The notes beneath the pieces are model-generated. The model searched no databases. It was not told the DNA's origin and was given only the letters and a program-made list of their open reading frames with translations. From Brassica napus (taxonomy: Eukaryota > Streptophyta > Magnoliopsida > Brassicales > Brassicaceae), in NCBI RefSeq assembly GCF_020379485.1, contig NC_063450.1:27380137-27444136 (forward strand): a stretch of 64,000 bases of DNA, given 5' to 3'. The position numbers were made by a program, and so were the translations under genes. This document shows positions 1 to 10,720 of this stretch, piece after piece; within the stretch, counting starts at the first letter, position 1, and each line of letters opens with the position of its first letter.

Positions 1-382
1 TACCAATCATAGCATGGGCTACGGGTTTATAGTTACCTTCTGCCACATTGGATAGCACTGGGATGTGGCATGTTGTGTTGGTAATACAAAAAATAGTTCC
101 AGCAGTGGATATGTTTCAGAGCTCAGTTTGTTTTGGACAAGCAAGGTCATGGAATGTATCTGGACTTTGAAAAGGCCAAAATGATCTCAAGTTCAGGAGT
201 GAACATTTGGGAATGGACATATAGGCTTATTTTCTCCTAGTTTTGTATAATTTCTTTTCTTTGTGCAATTTAATTTAGCCATTTGTTTTATAACCACTAC
301 CCTTCTTTATATTCTCTTTTGAATGTCTAGCAAAGACTTTACTTCGTCTGTTTCTAATTTTTATGTTTCCGTGTTCTCTCAG
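1..382 (+). other. probable intron of the RNA-binding protein gene
   Basis: No open reading frame of note. The stretch is T-rich and ends in a pyrimidine tract followed by CAG at 380-382, the acceptor used by the first recognisable exon. It is most simply an intron of the RNA-binding protein gene, but an unrecognised short exon cannot be excluded. Confidence 0.45.
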
Positions 383-804
383 GGCTACACCATATGGACC
401 TGAGTACATTTATTCTCAGTCTCATGTGAGCTTCTGAAATTGTTACAGTCTCTTATTGGTTTACTTAGGCATTCAAAACTATTTTGACTTTGGTTATATA
501 ACTCGTCTTCTCTTCATGGTTATTAAAGGGCTTGTATGGTCCTTACATTGGGCAACAACAGTACCTTCAGGTTTATGGAGTACCTGGGGCTGTTAACTCA
601 CCTGGCTACCAATACGGGCAATTGAGTCAAAACATCCCCGCTGGTCACAATTATACAGCGGTACAGGGCTATTCAGTTCCAGGAAGTCATATTCAATCTC
701 CCTACCCTTCAGTTATAGCAGGTCCTTCCCCAACACAATCCCATATCATTGTTCAGACTCCTCAACATATGCAAAGAAGCGGTTCTGATCAAACAACAGG
801 GTGA
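383..804 (+). CDS. RRM-type RNA-binding protein, last two visible exons (partial)
   Basis: Two exons are visible: 383-425 and 529-804, ending in TGA. The reading frame continues across the GT-AG intron 426-528, with codon GGC starting at 529. The peptide is rich in Gly, Tyr, Gln, Pro and Ser (ATPYGPEYIYSQSH, then GLYGPYIGQQQYLQVYGVPG), which matches the low-complexity tail of plant single-RRM proteins of the At1g20880/At1g76460 type. The RRM itself would lie upstream of the window and is not seen. Proteins of this family bind RNA in the nucleus or cytoplasm; the target is not known here. Gene order with the next genes (At1g20880, 20870, 20850) supports At1g20880. A polyadenylation-type AATAAA lies at 948-953. 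The tail is prion-like in composition. Confidence 0.75.
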
Positions 805-2246
805 AAACTATACATAAAAGAATCGTAATCTGATTCTTTTGAACTAGTCTTGCTACTAGACACTTTCTAAGGCACAGGACTGCTGATAAGAAGATTGCTA
901 CTTGTGTAGCTTTCTACGCCCTCTTGAGTCGAGTCCTCTGCATTGTAAATAAAATTAATGTCTACTGAGCTTACTTACTTGTTGTCTCTGCATATATATT
1001 TAGCTCCAGGGGCTGGCTCTTGTCTTTCCATATCTGTACAGAACAGTTCCTAGACTGAGAAATTGTTATTTCAGAAATCATTCCTTTATTGTTACCATTT
1101 TTTGCTGAATTTCCTCTGTTTTTCTCCCTTCATTTTTCCTTGTTAAAATCACTTCGTGTTTACTACACGCTAAACTTGTTTGGGAGATGAAAGACTAGAG
1201 TTAGTTAAACCCATCATCACATAAACCATTTTTATCTAGTCACACGTTACAAGAGAAACCTTTTGTTTTGAGTTAACATTGTTTTTCCCTCTCTCAAGGT
1301 AATTACACTTCATCTTTGGACACATCAAATCTTACAAGCATCAACAAAAAACTTAACATCCATGCATCCACATCACTTTGGATTTTACTGTATTGTTTCA
1401 TAAAATATAATTGATCGAAACGGATTTTACTGGGGATATTTAAATGGCAAGGTATGTATCAAGTTAATGGCAAAGTAATGAAGTTTGGATACCAGACAAA
1501 ACTGAATCTGAAGATCCAAGTTTGTAGAATCCTCGTAATATTTTATGTTTCCATTTTCCATTTTCCTACCACTACCTCTTTTTCTTTTTCTTGTTTGTCA
1601 ACCCCATTCCTTTTCAACACCAGATTTTTTATAAACATCATTTTTTTCCTACGTTTGCAAGCCTTCTTTGGACTTTGGAGCAAAACACACATTAGAAAAT
1701 GACTTAATTTTCTTGAGAAGTTGCATATTTTTAGAATCCAGATCTGAGGCTTAATACATCATTTATCTCAAATTTTAGTGATACAGTGCTACTACCTTTC
1801 ATTACAAATTCTTTAGAATGATTGGCATAGATTTTCTTAAGAAAATTTGAGTGATTTTAATTAAAAAATAGATGATTATTTTGTTAGTAGATTTTAAAAC
1901 TATTTTTCTTATGTAACATAAATTTTAAAATATTTTAATTATATACACTCTCTAAGAATACTATTTTTCAAAAAGAAGAATAAGACAAAATAAAACATTT
2001 GGGCCTCATTAACTTTTTAAAAAGCCCAAAAAGTTACAAAAAAAGTCGGCACGTGTTAACTCAGGTGACAGGTGATGGCTCCAATGGTGGCTGTTATCCA
2101 CGTGTAACAAAAGCAAAAGAAGGCCCCCCATCATCCTCTTCGCATTTGGCCTTCCCCTAACAAAAATTCCGTCTTTGCTTGCACCAAACAAATCTCTCCT
2201 CCTAAACTGTAAACTCTCTCTCATTATTTACAGGGTCTTTTTAATC
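805..2246. other. 3' UTR, intergenic spacer and 5' leader of the next gene
   Basis: 805 to about 960 is the 3' UTR of the RNA-binding protein gene, with AATAAA at 948. From 960 to about 2180 I see only AT-rich spacer. About 2180-2246 reads as a CT-rich 5' UTR exon of the IDM3-like gene, ending at a GTAAGT donor at 2247. Confidence 0.5.
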
Positions 2247-2775
2247 GTAAGTTTTTCCGATATATTCTCGTTTTCAGTTGCCATGTTGCTTAATTTCTGA
2301 TACCTATGGGAGCTTCTAAGTTTTCAATCGCAAAATAGAAAAAAAGTAAAGGATCGGTTCTGGAAATAGAGAGTAGAGATGGTTTCGTCTTTGGATTTGA
2401 GTAGAAATAAAAAAAAACAAATGTTGCGAATTCCTTGAACTACCACTTTGTAAACAATGAGTAACTAGTTTCATGCATGACTTGACTTGTGTGATTATAT
2501 GCTATTTTCTGGGTAGAATCTGGTGGTTTCGTGAAGTGCACAACACAATGCCGCAGATGTATTAGCTTTCTCTGAACTTTAGGGTTCGGTTACCTTTTCT
2601 CTTTATTGATGAAGATATAAAACATGATTAGAGATTGTTCAAAGAATAGGGAGGGACCCAAATAGTGGATCTTAAAAAAAGCTAGGACTTAATTAATCTG
2701 TCAATTTTTGAGATTTTCCATATTTATTTCCCCTTGGCATGTCTTTATACTTTCTATTCATTTGTAATATTGCAG
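2247..2775 (+). other. 5' UTR intron of the IDM3-like gene
   Basis: A GTAAGTTTTT donor begins at 2247 and a TTGCAG acceptor ends at 2775, followed by a short non-coding exon leading to the ATG at 2846. The stretch is T-rich with no coding potential. Inferred from splice signals only. Confidence 0.5.
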
Positions 2776-2821
2776 GTTTCACTTACAGAGTCATTTTGCT
2801 GGATTCAAAACAAACAACTCA

Positions 2822-2842
2822 GGGGGGGGGGGGAGGGGGGGG
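2822..2842 (+). repeat. G12-A-G8 tract three bases before the IDM3-like start codon
   Basis: Twelve G, one A and eight G run from 2822 to 2842, and the ATG is at 2846. The tract would sit in the mRNA leader and could form a G-quadruplex. It is also a likely place for sequencing length error. Confidence 0.9.
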
Positions 2843-2845
2843 AAC

Positions 2846-4290
2846 ATGAGTCTGTGCAGCGACGGCTTATCAAGCGACCCGTACTTCTTGGTTAATTTCA
2901 TCATGAGCCATTATCTAGGCCCTGATGTCTTTTCAGATATCCCAAGATGCTCTGTTTCTCAAAGATTATCCAAACGCTTGCCTCCTTACACCCCCAAGCA
3001 AATCGGATCCTCCTCTCTAACCGTTGCTCAGCTACAGAACTTGTACTATTATGTACTCAGAAACGCCAGCTCCTCCCTCCTCCTTCATCCGGATATGGTT
3101 CTTATGTATCTCAAGGGTTATCTACCTATGGAACCTAGTGGAGAGCTTCGTCAGTTCACTCATTATTTCCCCACGAGTCTTCACCCGCAGAAAAGGTATT
3201 CCCCGAGTCTCGAGATTGTCAAGGGCATTGTTGTTATTGATGATCCTGTTGTAGCGTTTATAAGCAAGGACGAGCTTCAGAGATTCAGATGCTTGTCACG
3301 TGTGGACGACTTGAAAATAGACAGGGTCGTGTCTTTGTCTCCTCGACCTGTGAAGATGCTGGATGAAAGCCGAGGAGCCGAGCAGGACTGTTTAAGTAAT
3401 GGAGAAGTGACATCGAATGGTCTTGTCAGTGACCAAGAACTTCAAGACACTAGCAAAAGAAAGAGAGTGGAGAAAGAAGTTGCTGTTTGTGTAAACAGTG
3501 ATCAAATCCCCGAAGGAATATCAGGAGACATAATACCACAGAGAAAGGGAACGGAGCAGGAGGAAGCGATGTCCAATGGACTTGTCACTAACCAAGACTG
3601 TAACTCATCTGCACAGCCTCCACAGACATGCAAGAGGAAGAAAGATGAAGAAGAAGCAGTTTCTGCTCATGCTTCTTGTGGTGTCATCAGCAAGACACCA
3701 GAAAGATTTCGAGAGACTTACAAGAGAAGACGGTTCAAAAACTCATCAACAAAAGAGAAAAACAAGAATGGAGAATCTCTTGTGGAAAGAGACAAAACAG
3801 ATCCGCCACTTGTAATTGTACCTCCTGCAATGAAGGAATGTGATGCAGAACCAACGGTTGTAACTAAAGGAACAGCAAGTAGAGGAACATCCATTGGTGT
3901 TGTCGACATTGGCGTCAACAAAGTTGCTTACTTTTTCCAGGTGGCTCTGCCCGGTGTCAGCAAAGACAACGGTATTTATATTCATCTCTGCTACATGTTT
4001 CCATAGTTCTCATTGTGATTAACACATGGTGTCTTTGTGCAGATAAATTCAGCTGTGAGATTAAATCAGATGGAAAGGTTATACTTGAGGGATCAACCAC
4101 AACAGGACAGAAGACGATAGAGAGGCATTCTCGTGTTTTCAAGATGAATAGCCAGAAGCCGTGTCCTCCTGGACCGTTCAAGCTGTCCTTTAGCCTCCCA
4201 GGACCAGTTGATCCGCGGTTTGTCTCTCCTAACTTCAGATCAGATGGTATCTTCGAGGCTGTCGTCATCAGACAGAAAGACACTATCTAA
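2846..4290 (+). CDS. IDM3: alpha-crystallin-domain (HSP20-like) protein, IDM3-like
   Basis: Two exons, 2846-3971 and 4043-4290, join in frame (GAC AAC G|AT AAA) to give 457 residues, close to the roughly 460 residues of Arabidopsis At1g20870. The N-terminal half starts MSLCSDGLSSDPYFLVNFIM and includes a conserved block around SSSLTVAQLQNLYYYVLRNA. The middle is charged and low in complexity, with KRKR-like nuclear-localisation stretches. The last 110 residues form a diverged alpha-crystallin domain (VALPGVSKDNDKFSCEIKSD, then PGPFKLSFSLPGPVDPRFV). In Arabidopsis IDM2 and IDM3 join the MBD7-IDM1 histone acetyltransferase complex, which helps ROS1 demethylate DNA and prevents silencing; that role is inferred here from similarity and gene order. 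No lesion is visible. An odd G-run lies just before the start codon. Confidence 0.82.
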
Positions 4291-4726
4291 ACCAGAGGTT
4301 CCTTCAAGCAAAGTAACACTAGGATCTCTGTAAATCTTTTTGTTAATGGGATATAGAAGCTAGGCCCAATCAAAAGCAGACATATCTCTCAATTTTTTGG
4401 ACATGAAGCTGTTGCTTTTGCTAACCAGACCCCTCTTCCCACTATTGATCCCACAATGTTTTCATGTTACTCTCACCGAAGCACTAGGGTTGTTACTAAT
4501 TTAACTGTTAACCTGTGAATAAAACCAAACCAAATGGCTAAGGATGATGCTGGAAGATACATAATTGCTTCAGACATGACAGCTAGTGTTTGTTATTCTT
4601 ATAGAACTTATTATTGCCAATAGTTCTATTCAATAATCAAAAGAGAAAACAATTCAAATTACAGTTTCATGATATAACATTCATATTTGATATGATCAAA
4701 TGAAGATAAAAATAAGAGTGATCACA
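4291..4726. other. spacer between convergent genes
   Basis: Holds the 3' ends of the IDM3-like gene (+) and XCP2 (-). No other coding signal is seen. In Arabidopsis the phosphate transporter gene PHT1;8 (At1g20860) lies between these two loci; I see no trace of it here. Confidence 0.5.
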
Positions 4727-6069
4727 TCACTTAGTTTTGGTGGGGAAAGAAGCCATCTTGTTGATTCCACAGAGACCCTCTGGTTTACCAGTGTTCCTCT
4801 TCATCCTAATGTAACCTTTCTCTCCCCACTTTGGTCCCCAAGAATTCTTCACAATGATATAATCCGAACCCTTGCTTGATCCGTACCCAACCGCAGCCAC
4901 ACCATGGTCCAAATCCACCCCGCACCGCCCATCAAAAACACCCTTCACATACCAAAACACAGTCAAGAATCTGTTGTTCAATCATTTTCTTGATCATGGA
5001 TTTAGTAATGTGTACTTACGCCGCTGTAGAACTGGAACTCTCTACCAGAAGCATCAATGGCGACACTGAGAGGCTGATGAGCCAATGCCTTCAAGAGACT
5101 CTTCTCGTCATTGGTAGGTACATCTTGGTGACCATTGATAGTCACCATTTCAGATTCATCTTTTTGCGTCTCACAAGTTCCTTCTTCCATGGAGTAAGGA
5201 TAATCCTCTTCCTTGCGAAGACCTCCGTTCTTGACAATGTAGTCAAAAGCATAGTCCATGAGACCACCGTTGCAGCCATTGTTGTAGGTTGTGTCACAAT
5301 CTATGAGTTCTTGTTCGGACAATGTTGTCAAGTTTCCTGTCACAATCTTGTTTATACCTTCCACTGCAGCTACTGTCGAAAATGCCCAACAACTCCCTAC
5401 AAACATTAAAAAATGAAATGAGGAACTGGAAAGGACTATGGTCATTGTGTCAGAGATCTATAGTTCGAGTGACCGATGGAACGAAACTGATATTACATGA
5501 TGTAGTTTCGGGCCTGGACAGTTATCGACCCTGAACCTCCTGGTATTAAAAAAAAAAGAGACTTATAACACATAATTAAGAGTCCAAGATTTGAGATTAC
5601 CGCAAGAGCCTTGGTTCTTGACATAGCTCACGGCTCCTTTCTTTCTCCAGTCAACAGATTTAGGCAAAGCCTCAACGTCTTTATAAGCGAACTCTTGGTA
5701 AGATCTTTCATCATCATCGCGTCTCACTATATCAGTCTTGAGACCCAAGTACTTGTTCTTGAATTCTTCGTGGCTCAAATCCGCAAACTCGTTGAGACCA
5801 AGCCAGTAGCTTTTCGCTTTCTTGTTAGTCTCATCGATGTGCTTCAGATTATCCTTGAAAACTTCGAACCTACGAAACTTCTCTTCAACGGTTTCGTAAG
5901 CTTTCTCGAAGTTGGAGAGCCAGTTTTCGAAGAGTTCGATGAGTTTGTCATGAGATTCTAAATCCTCAGGGGCATATCCAACGATGGAGAAATCGTGGGA
6001 AGCAGCGAAAGAGAGGGATAGTGATGCAGCGGTTAAGGCAAGAAGTAAACAGAGGATTCTTGTAGCCAT
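4727..6069 (-). CDS. XCP2: papain-type xylem cysteine peptidase
   Basis: Three exons on the minus strand, 6069-5601, 5396-5020 and 4942-4727, join in frame to 353 residues, against 356 for Arabidopsis XCP2. A signal peptide ([20 protein letters not shown]) leads to an I29 inhibitor propeptide with an ERFNIN-like helix (about residues 45-105). The mature papain domain starts near [13 protein letters not shown]. Catalytic residues are present: Gln and Cys in QGSCGSCWAFS, His in [11 protein letters not shown], Asn in [10 protein letters not shown]. The exon 1/2 junction falls inside the active-site motif. The enzyme works in vacuoles of xylem tracheary elements, digesting cell contents during programmed cell death. 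A TATATAAA lies about 55 bases upstream, at 6124-6131. No lesions are seen, and order next to IDM3 matches At1g20850. Confidence 0.9.
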
Positions 6070-6123
6070 TTGGGTAATTCAATGTTAGTTTAATAGTTGA
6101 TAGAGTTGTAAGAGAAGGGCTAG

Positions 6124-6131
6124 TTTATATA
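6124..6131 (-). promoter_or_regulatory. TATA box of XCP2
   Basis: On the minus strand the bases read TATATAAA, 55 bases upstream of the XCP2 ATG at 6069, a normal spacing for a plant TATA box with a short leader. Confidence 0.6.
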
Positions 6132-6569
6132 GGCTCAAGTTTTTGATAGAGGTCGATCTCTTTGCTTTAGAGTGAAGTTGTCTGAATCTGAATTCTGAAT
6201 CTTGTATAAAGTCCGTATCTTTAAGCTTGGTTTTGTCTTCCCTGAGGTTACTTTCACTCCAAGTAATAATTGTATATGTTTCTTTAGAACTCTCTAGTTC
6301 AGCCAGAAGCTCCTACTTAGACTCATACTAGGCCCCACATATCTGGATCACAATCACTAACCCTCTTTCGTGAAGCTATCTCAAATTCATAGGACATTAG
6401 ATTACATACAGTGAAATGTTTTTGTAAGATATTATCCTGTAAAGAACAAAGTTTTGACCTGTCAATCCAACAAGGTATCTGATAAGTGATAACAAAGTCA
6501 GGAGGATCAGATGATCTTCGTACCAAAAACTTCTTTTATTTTGATGACCAGTAACCAGTATAAAGTAAA

Positions 6570-6717
6570 TAAGCATCATATTGTTCATAAAACAAGAATC
6601 ATGTAAAAGTTCAATATGAAAACTCACTGGTTATATATTTACAAGGACATCTACTTGTATAAACGATGTGGACACAATAATAAGCATCATATTTTTTTCA
6701 TAAACACATGAATCATG
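6570..6717. repeat. tandem duplication of about 105 bp, second copy split by a LINE
   Basis: A segment running from AAGCATCATATTGTTCATAA to ACATCTACTTGTATAAACGA (about 6570-6666) is repeated, starting again at 6681. The second copy is cut at about 6717 by the LINE insertion and resumes at 8149-8212, where it joins the TMT1 relic. The copies differ at several sites, so the duplication is old and predates the LINE. Confidence 0.75.
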
Positions 6718-8132
6718 TTTTTTTTTTTTTTGAAACACAACTTTCATTTAGACCTTCAAACGTTAGGTGAGGGAATTAACTCCTCATTTTAATACATAGC
6801 TTTGTTTTGCAAGTTCATCTGCAACTACATTTTGCAGTCTTGAAATCCAAACAAAGGAGATAAGTTGAAATTCAGCTGCTAGAGCTAGAATATCTGAAAC
6901 GATTCCGTAGAGTTCCGGGACGGGTGCCTTGTTGTTGATGTACGTGATCAGCTGCTTGGAGTCAGCTTCGCACCTGATCTTCCGCAGTCCCATTTCCTTG
7001 CACTTCCTAATAGCTTCAGGCATAGCAATGCCCTCGGCCATCAACGGTGAGGAAACATGTGGTTCAACTCTAGAGAAAAGCATGGGGCTGTTACCTCTGA
7101 TAATGGTCCATCTTAGCCCTGCGTGAGTTGAATTTTCTCTCCATGAAGCATCGGATCTCACAATAGAGGAGGAGATATCTTGCGTAGAACGATTTATAGG
7201 AGGTACAGAGGTGCTTCTCTGTTTTTGAGGCTTTGGTAATTGTCCATTCTGCCATTCTCTTGCTGCAGATAAAGCTGCTGAGAGCACTTCCGTCGGAGAA
7301 TTGGTGAAAGCGTTGAACACCAGCTTATTACGGCTTGTCCACAGGAACCATAGTATCCACGCTGCTAAGCTAGTGGCAGAGACACCACTCGGTGGTAGGC
7401 ATGAAAGAGGTCTGACTAATTCCCAATGATCCATAAAATCTACCCTTCCGCTAAAATCCATATCATTTGTGAAGGGAGCTAGAGTCCATACGTCTCTAGC
7501 AAAACGTCATTGGAAAAACAGATGAAGGATAGATTCAGGGGCTCCACACCTTTTACAGTTGGGTTCGATGTCTATGTGTCTGTCCTGTAATCTCTCACTC
7601 GTTGGGAGTGCACCTTTTAGAGCCTTCCAGACTAACATCCTCACTTTTGGCGCTGTAGGAACATTCCAAACAGCCTGATACCAGTTGATATTTCTACCAT
7701 CAGCTTGTGGCTCTTCAGTCATCGTCATAGCAAACTCATACCCTGACTTCGTTGTATATTCCCCACTCTCCGTTCCCATTCAGAAGACTTTATCCGGAGC
7801 CCCGGACGTACTTGGCTTAATTCTCCGAATATGTGCTTCATGGGCAGGGCAGAGTGCTCTGATCTTGTCTACATCCCAGCTAGTAGACTCTGGTGTCAGG
7901 AGCTGTGAGACTCGCACTTGTTGGTCTCCATCGGGTACCGGTCCCATAAGTCCTTCTTGGTACTTCAGATTCAGCCAAGGTTCATTCCATATCTCGATTG
8001 AATTTCCATCTCCCACTAGCCATCCCACATTTTTGCTCAAAAGGTCACGCCCGATCAGGACACTTTTCCATCCATGGGAGCTTGAGTTTGATTTCTGGCA
8101 GAGTAATAGATCGCCATTAGGGCAGTATACAA
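6718..8132 (-). mobile_element. 5'-truncated, dead LINE (non-LTR retrotransposon)
   Basis: The insert has the hallmarks of target-primed reverse transcription: a poly-T run at 6718-6731 (the poly-A tail in minus orientation) and a 16-base target duplication AAACACATGAATCATG at 6702-6717 and 8133-8148. About 1.4 kb remains, covering only the 3' part of ORF2. It lies between XCP2 and the TMT1 relic. Confidence 0.92.
6784..8132 (-). pseudogene. LINE ORF2 C-terminal part (zf-RVT and RNase H)
   Basis: One reading frame runs through the whole element on the minus strand with two in-frame TGA stops. One sits just before MGTESGEYTTKSG (near 7780), the other after LHLFFQ (near 7505). Order of domains: the RT C-terminal segment with GRDLLSKNVGWLVGDGNSIE; a zinc-binding zf-RVT block (VWKALKGALPTSERLQDRHI, then CKRCGAPESILHLFF); and an RNase H type I domain from DASWRENSTHAGLRWTI to VADELAKQS. 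The endonuclease and the RT core are missing. With stops and 5' truncation it cannot be active. The stop at FFQ|C fits TGC changed to TGA. Confidence 0.88.
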
Positions 8133-8208
8133 AAACACATGAATCATGTAAAAGTTCAATTTTAAAACTCATTGGTTTTATATCTTTACAAGGACATCTA
8201 CTTGTTTA

Positions 8209-8370
8209 ACGATCAGCATTTACGCTGCGGTTTGTGTGATCTCGTGGATCTTTGTTTACATGAAAGTCCCGGAGACTAGAGGTATGCCTTTGGAGGTTAT
8301 CACATTCTACTTTGCCTTTGGAGCTCAAGCTCAAGCTTCTAACTTCTTCTCCTTCCAAGGATATATATAA
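8209..8370 (+). pseudogene. C-terminal relic of tonoplast monosaccharide transporter TMT1
   Basis: A short open frame reads ISIYAAVCVISWIFVYMKVP, then ETRGMPLEVITFYFAFGAQA and QAS, ending at TAA (8368-8370). This is the last transmembrane segment and cytosolic tail of the TMT/TST sugar transporters; TMT1 is At1g20840. Nothing of the upstream 650 or so residues is present: sequence to the left is the 105-bp repeat and the LINE. In Arabidopsis TMT1 lies next to XCP2 (At1g20850), so this is an in-place relic of a lost gene, not a transposed fragment. Identification is from recall of the family sequence; gene order makes it strong. Confidence 0.8.
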
Positions 8371-8660
8371 TCTCTCTGTACCTGAAAGATTTTCTTCATC
8401 TCCTGAGCTTACCTCTATTTGGTTTCTCTTTTTTATTCCTTTGTTTTGTTATCTAAATTAATCAAATAATTACTCAGTTTTTCTCTCTTGCTTCGGCATA
8501 TTTTAGATTCAAGCTCTTTATCTCTCCATGGAAAAACAAATGGGATCCCAAAACAAATACACAAACATAGATTTAGGGTAATATCTCCAGTTTCTTGGGA
8601 CGCAAGTTTGATTCTCAAGGCTTTTATATTTACAAAACTTAGGGCTAACTTTTTTACTTA
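8371..8660. other. spacer between two gene relics
   Basis: AT-rich sequence without a clear coding frame, between the TMT1 and MCD1-like relics. It may hold their decayed 3' ends. Confidence 0.4.
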
Positions 8661-8987
8661 GGTTGTGTTTGCTTCATGCTCAGCTCGAATCCTGAAAGGA
8701 ACTCCTTGCTTTTGGTACACATTGTTCTGAGCCAGCTCTTGATCAATATCGCTAACCGTAGTTTCAAATGGATGATTGGCTAGGATTCATCCGACTGTAT
8801 CACTACCAGGATCAATATCAGGCGGTATTAAGTCTCATTCTCTGAGGAAAACCGTTGGTTCTCTTCCATTGGTAAGCTCTAGACATTCTTCTCTGATGAA
8901 CCATTTGTTCCTTCTCTGTAAGTGTGACCGGAGCTAGCCGATAAACTTTTCCGCACATCTCAACCGTAGAGCTTCTTTTACCAACTT
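8661..8987 (-). pseudogene. relic of a plastid-division gene, probably MCD1
   Basis: On the minus strand a single frame runs from about 8987 to 8661. It reads KLVKEALRLRCAEKFIG, LRSHLQRRNKWFIREECLEL, TNGREPTVFLRE, DLIPPDIDPGSDTVG, ILANHPFETTVSDIDQELAQ and NNVYQKQGVPFRIRAEHEA, interrupted by TAG once and TGA twice. At least one TGA fits a lost Trp codon. The long biased frame shows former coding sequence. I did not recognise the protein with certainty. Its place between relics or genes of At1g20840 and At1g20823 makes At1g20830 (MCD1, a chloroplast division-site protein) the best candidate. Confidence 0.6.
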
Positions 8988-9251
8988 AAACAAAATGGTT
9001 GTTGAATGGGTCTTCGTGTTTAAAGAGCCTTTTAGATGATAAAGAAAATGAAAAAAAAACATCATGAGAGTTTAAACCAGAAGCAAAGCACATTCATCTA
9101 ATTAAAATTTTGGTACTTTTAGACTGACAGTTAAAAACAAAATGAAAGAGTGTTGGATAGTTTCATACATACCTCTTCCCTCACCAGATCTCAGCGGACC
9201 TTCTGTCACAACCTACCTAATATATATATTGATTATATATGCAAACCATGG

Positions 9252-9323
9252 GGATCCATGGCGCAATGGTAGCGCGTCTGACTCCAGATCAGAAGGTTGC
9301 GTGTTCGATGTACGTCGGGTTCA
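9252..9323 (+). tRNA. tRNA-Trp (CCA), diverged
   Basis: The 72 bases fold as a plant nuclear tRNA-Trp: acceptor 5' GGATCC, D-arm TGGCGCAATGGTAGCGC, anticodon arm TCTGACTCCAGATCAGA with anticodon CCA, T-arm start GCGTGTTCGAT and 3' end GGGTTCA. From memory of the usual gene there are three changes. Base 7 is A instead of G, giving an A-C mismatch at the base of the acceptor stem. Two T-arm bases read GT instead of TC (9310-9311), which gives a G-T pair and weakens the B-box consensus. It may be a weak gene or an early pseudogene. Confidence 0.85.
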
Positions 9324-10455
9324 AAATCCCGAATGTATTCTGCAATCCCTAAATTTTTTATTTTTGTGGCCACTTGGTCGCGAGGTTGGGTCGTTAAAAC
9401 TTAAAAGAATCCAAGAAAGAAGACCCAAATATTTATTCCTCAGTCAAAAAACCAAATGCTCTGACGCAAAACCAATTTCCACTGATGCTTTTTCTTCACA
9501 CCACTATCAATATTCGCAGAACTTTTTATAATCATTCATAAGCGATCAATTAAACTGTATATATAAGGCGAAATCATCGGACCACACACTAGTAATGAAA
9601 CTTTCTAGTTGTGCAAAAAGGTCGACGCTCAGTACAAACTGCAGAGTTTGATGGATTCCTTGCTATTTTAGATTTTATATCTATTTTATATGCATTTATG
9701 TTTATGTTTATATACACACACATGTAAACACTGGATATAAAATTCAAACCTTTGCATATAAATCACTTCGAAATCAAATTTAGACACTTTACATGTTATT
9801 TTATATATGTAGCAAATGTAGAGGCCTAAATTTATATAAGCAAGCACATTGGTGTAAGAATATTAGCTAGACATGAAATACTGTTTTATCTCATTTTTCT
9901 CTTTTTTGTAAAAGAAATACTTTTATATATTCTTTAGCAAAGATTTATTCAACGACACCCATTTTAAAAAGCTGTATTATATTCAGCAATGCACATTATG
10001 GCGCATAACATATATGTGGGAATCTCCAGTCTCATTGGTAAACTTTACATCTCATCATTCTAGTATGCGAATTTATAGTCCATCAACAAAACATAAAGCA
10101 TCTCCTCTCCACTTTATGTTCTACGTACTTCTCTTTGAAGGTCATGAGATCATTTATTTTTGTTGCGACTCTTGGTCCCGTCGGGGCAGTTCAAAGCTTC
10201 AAAAATATGATAAACACGTTCATGGCATATCTAATACATGCATCAGTTATACTTTGTACGTAATCTTATCGTTAGTCATAATGATAACAGTGTAATTTTA
10301 AAACCCTTCAAAAATGACCTTATCACGTTATCAACAATATATTTTTTTATTGAGAATGATTTTTATGTTTTGTGATAAAGTATGATTTCAGAAAATTTGA
10401 ATATTCGCATGCAATAATTTTTTTTATCTCACAGTCCACTAAATTGAACTTTAGA
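9324..10455. other. intergenic, nothing recognised
   Basis: AT-rich spacer. A few short open frames occur, but none has a recognisable domain or codon bias. Confidence 0.5.
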
Positions 10456-10551
10456 TTAATGGTCATAAGTTTTTGTTGAACATCAGGTTAATGGTCATAA
10501 GTTTTTGTTGAATATCAGGTTAATGGTCATAATTTTCTGTCGAATTAAAAT
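10456..10551. repeat. minisatellite, three copies of a 32-bp unit
   Basis: The unit TTAATGGTCATAAGTTTTTG followed by TTGAACATCAGG starts at 10456, 10488 and 10520. The third copy is diverged in its second half. Confidence 0.9.
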
Positions 10552-10720
10552 ATAAATATGTATATAATATGATTAGTAGCACTAAGCACAAATACGCACT
10601 TTCCGAGTGGACATATTGCTTGTGATTTGTATGGTGGACCAGCCGTCGTAATTAACTTCAATGGCTCCCCTGATAAACGAATAATAATCATTCTAAATAT
10701 ATAACCATTGTTGTCCCAAA

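Noticed and set aside
9142..9531. A plus-strand frame of 129 codons across the tRNA-Trp.
   Set aside because: It covers the tRNA gene and has no protein resemblance.
10014..10295. A plus-strand frame of 93 codons in the spacer before ATL80.
   Set aside because: No recognisable motif, signal peptide or splice context, and flanked by AT-rich repeats.
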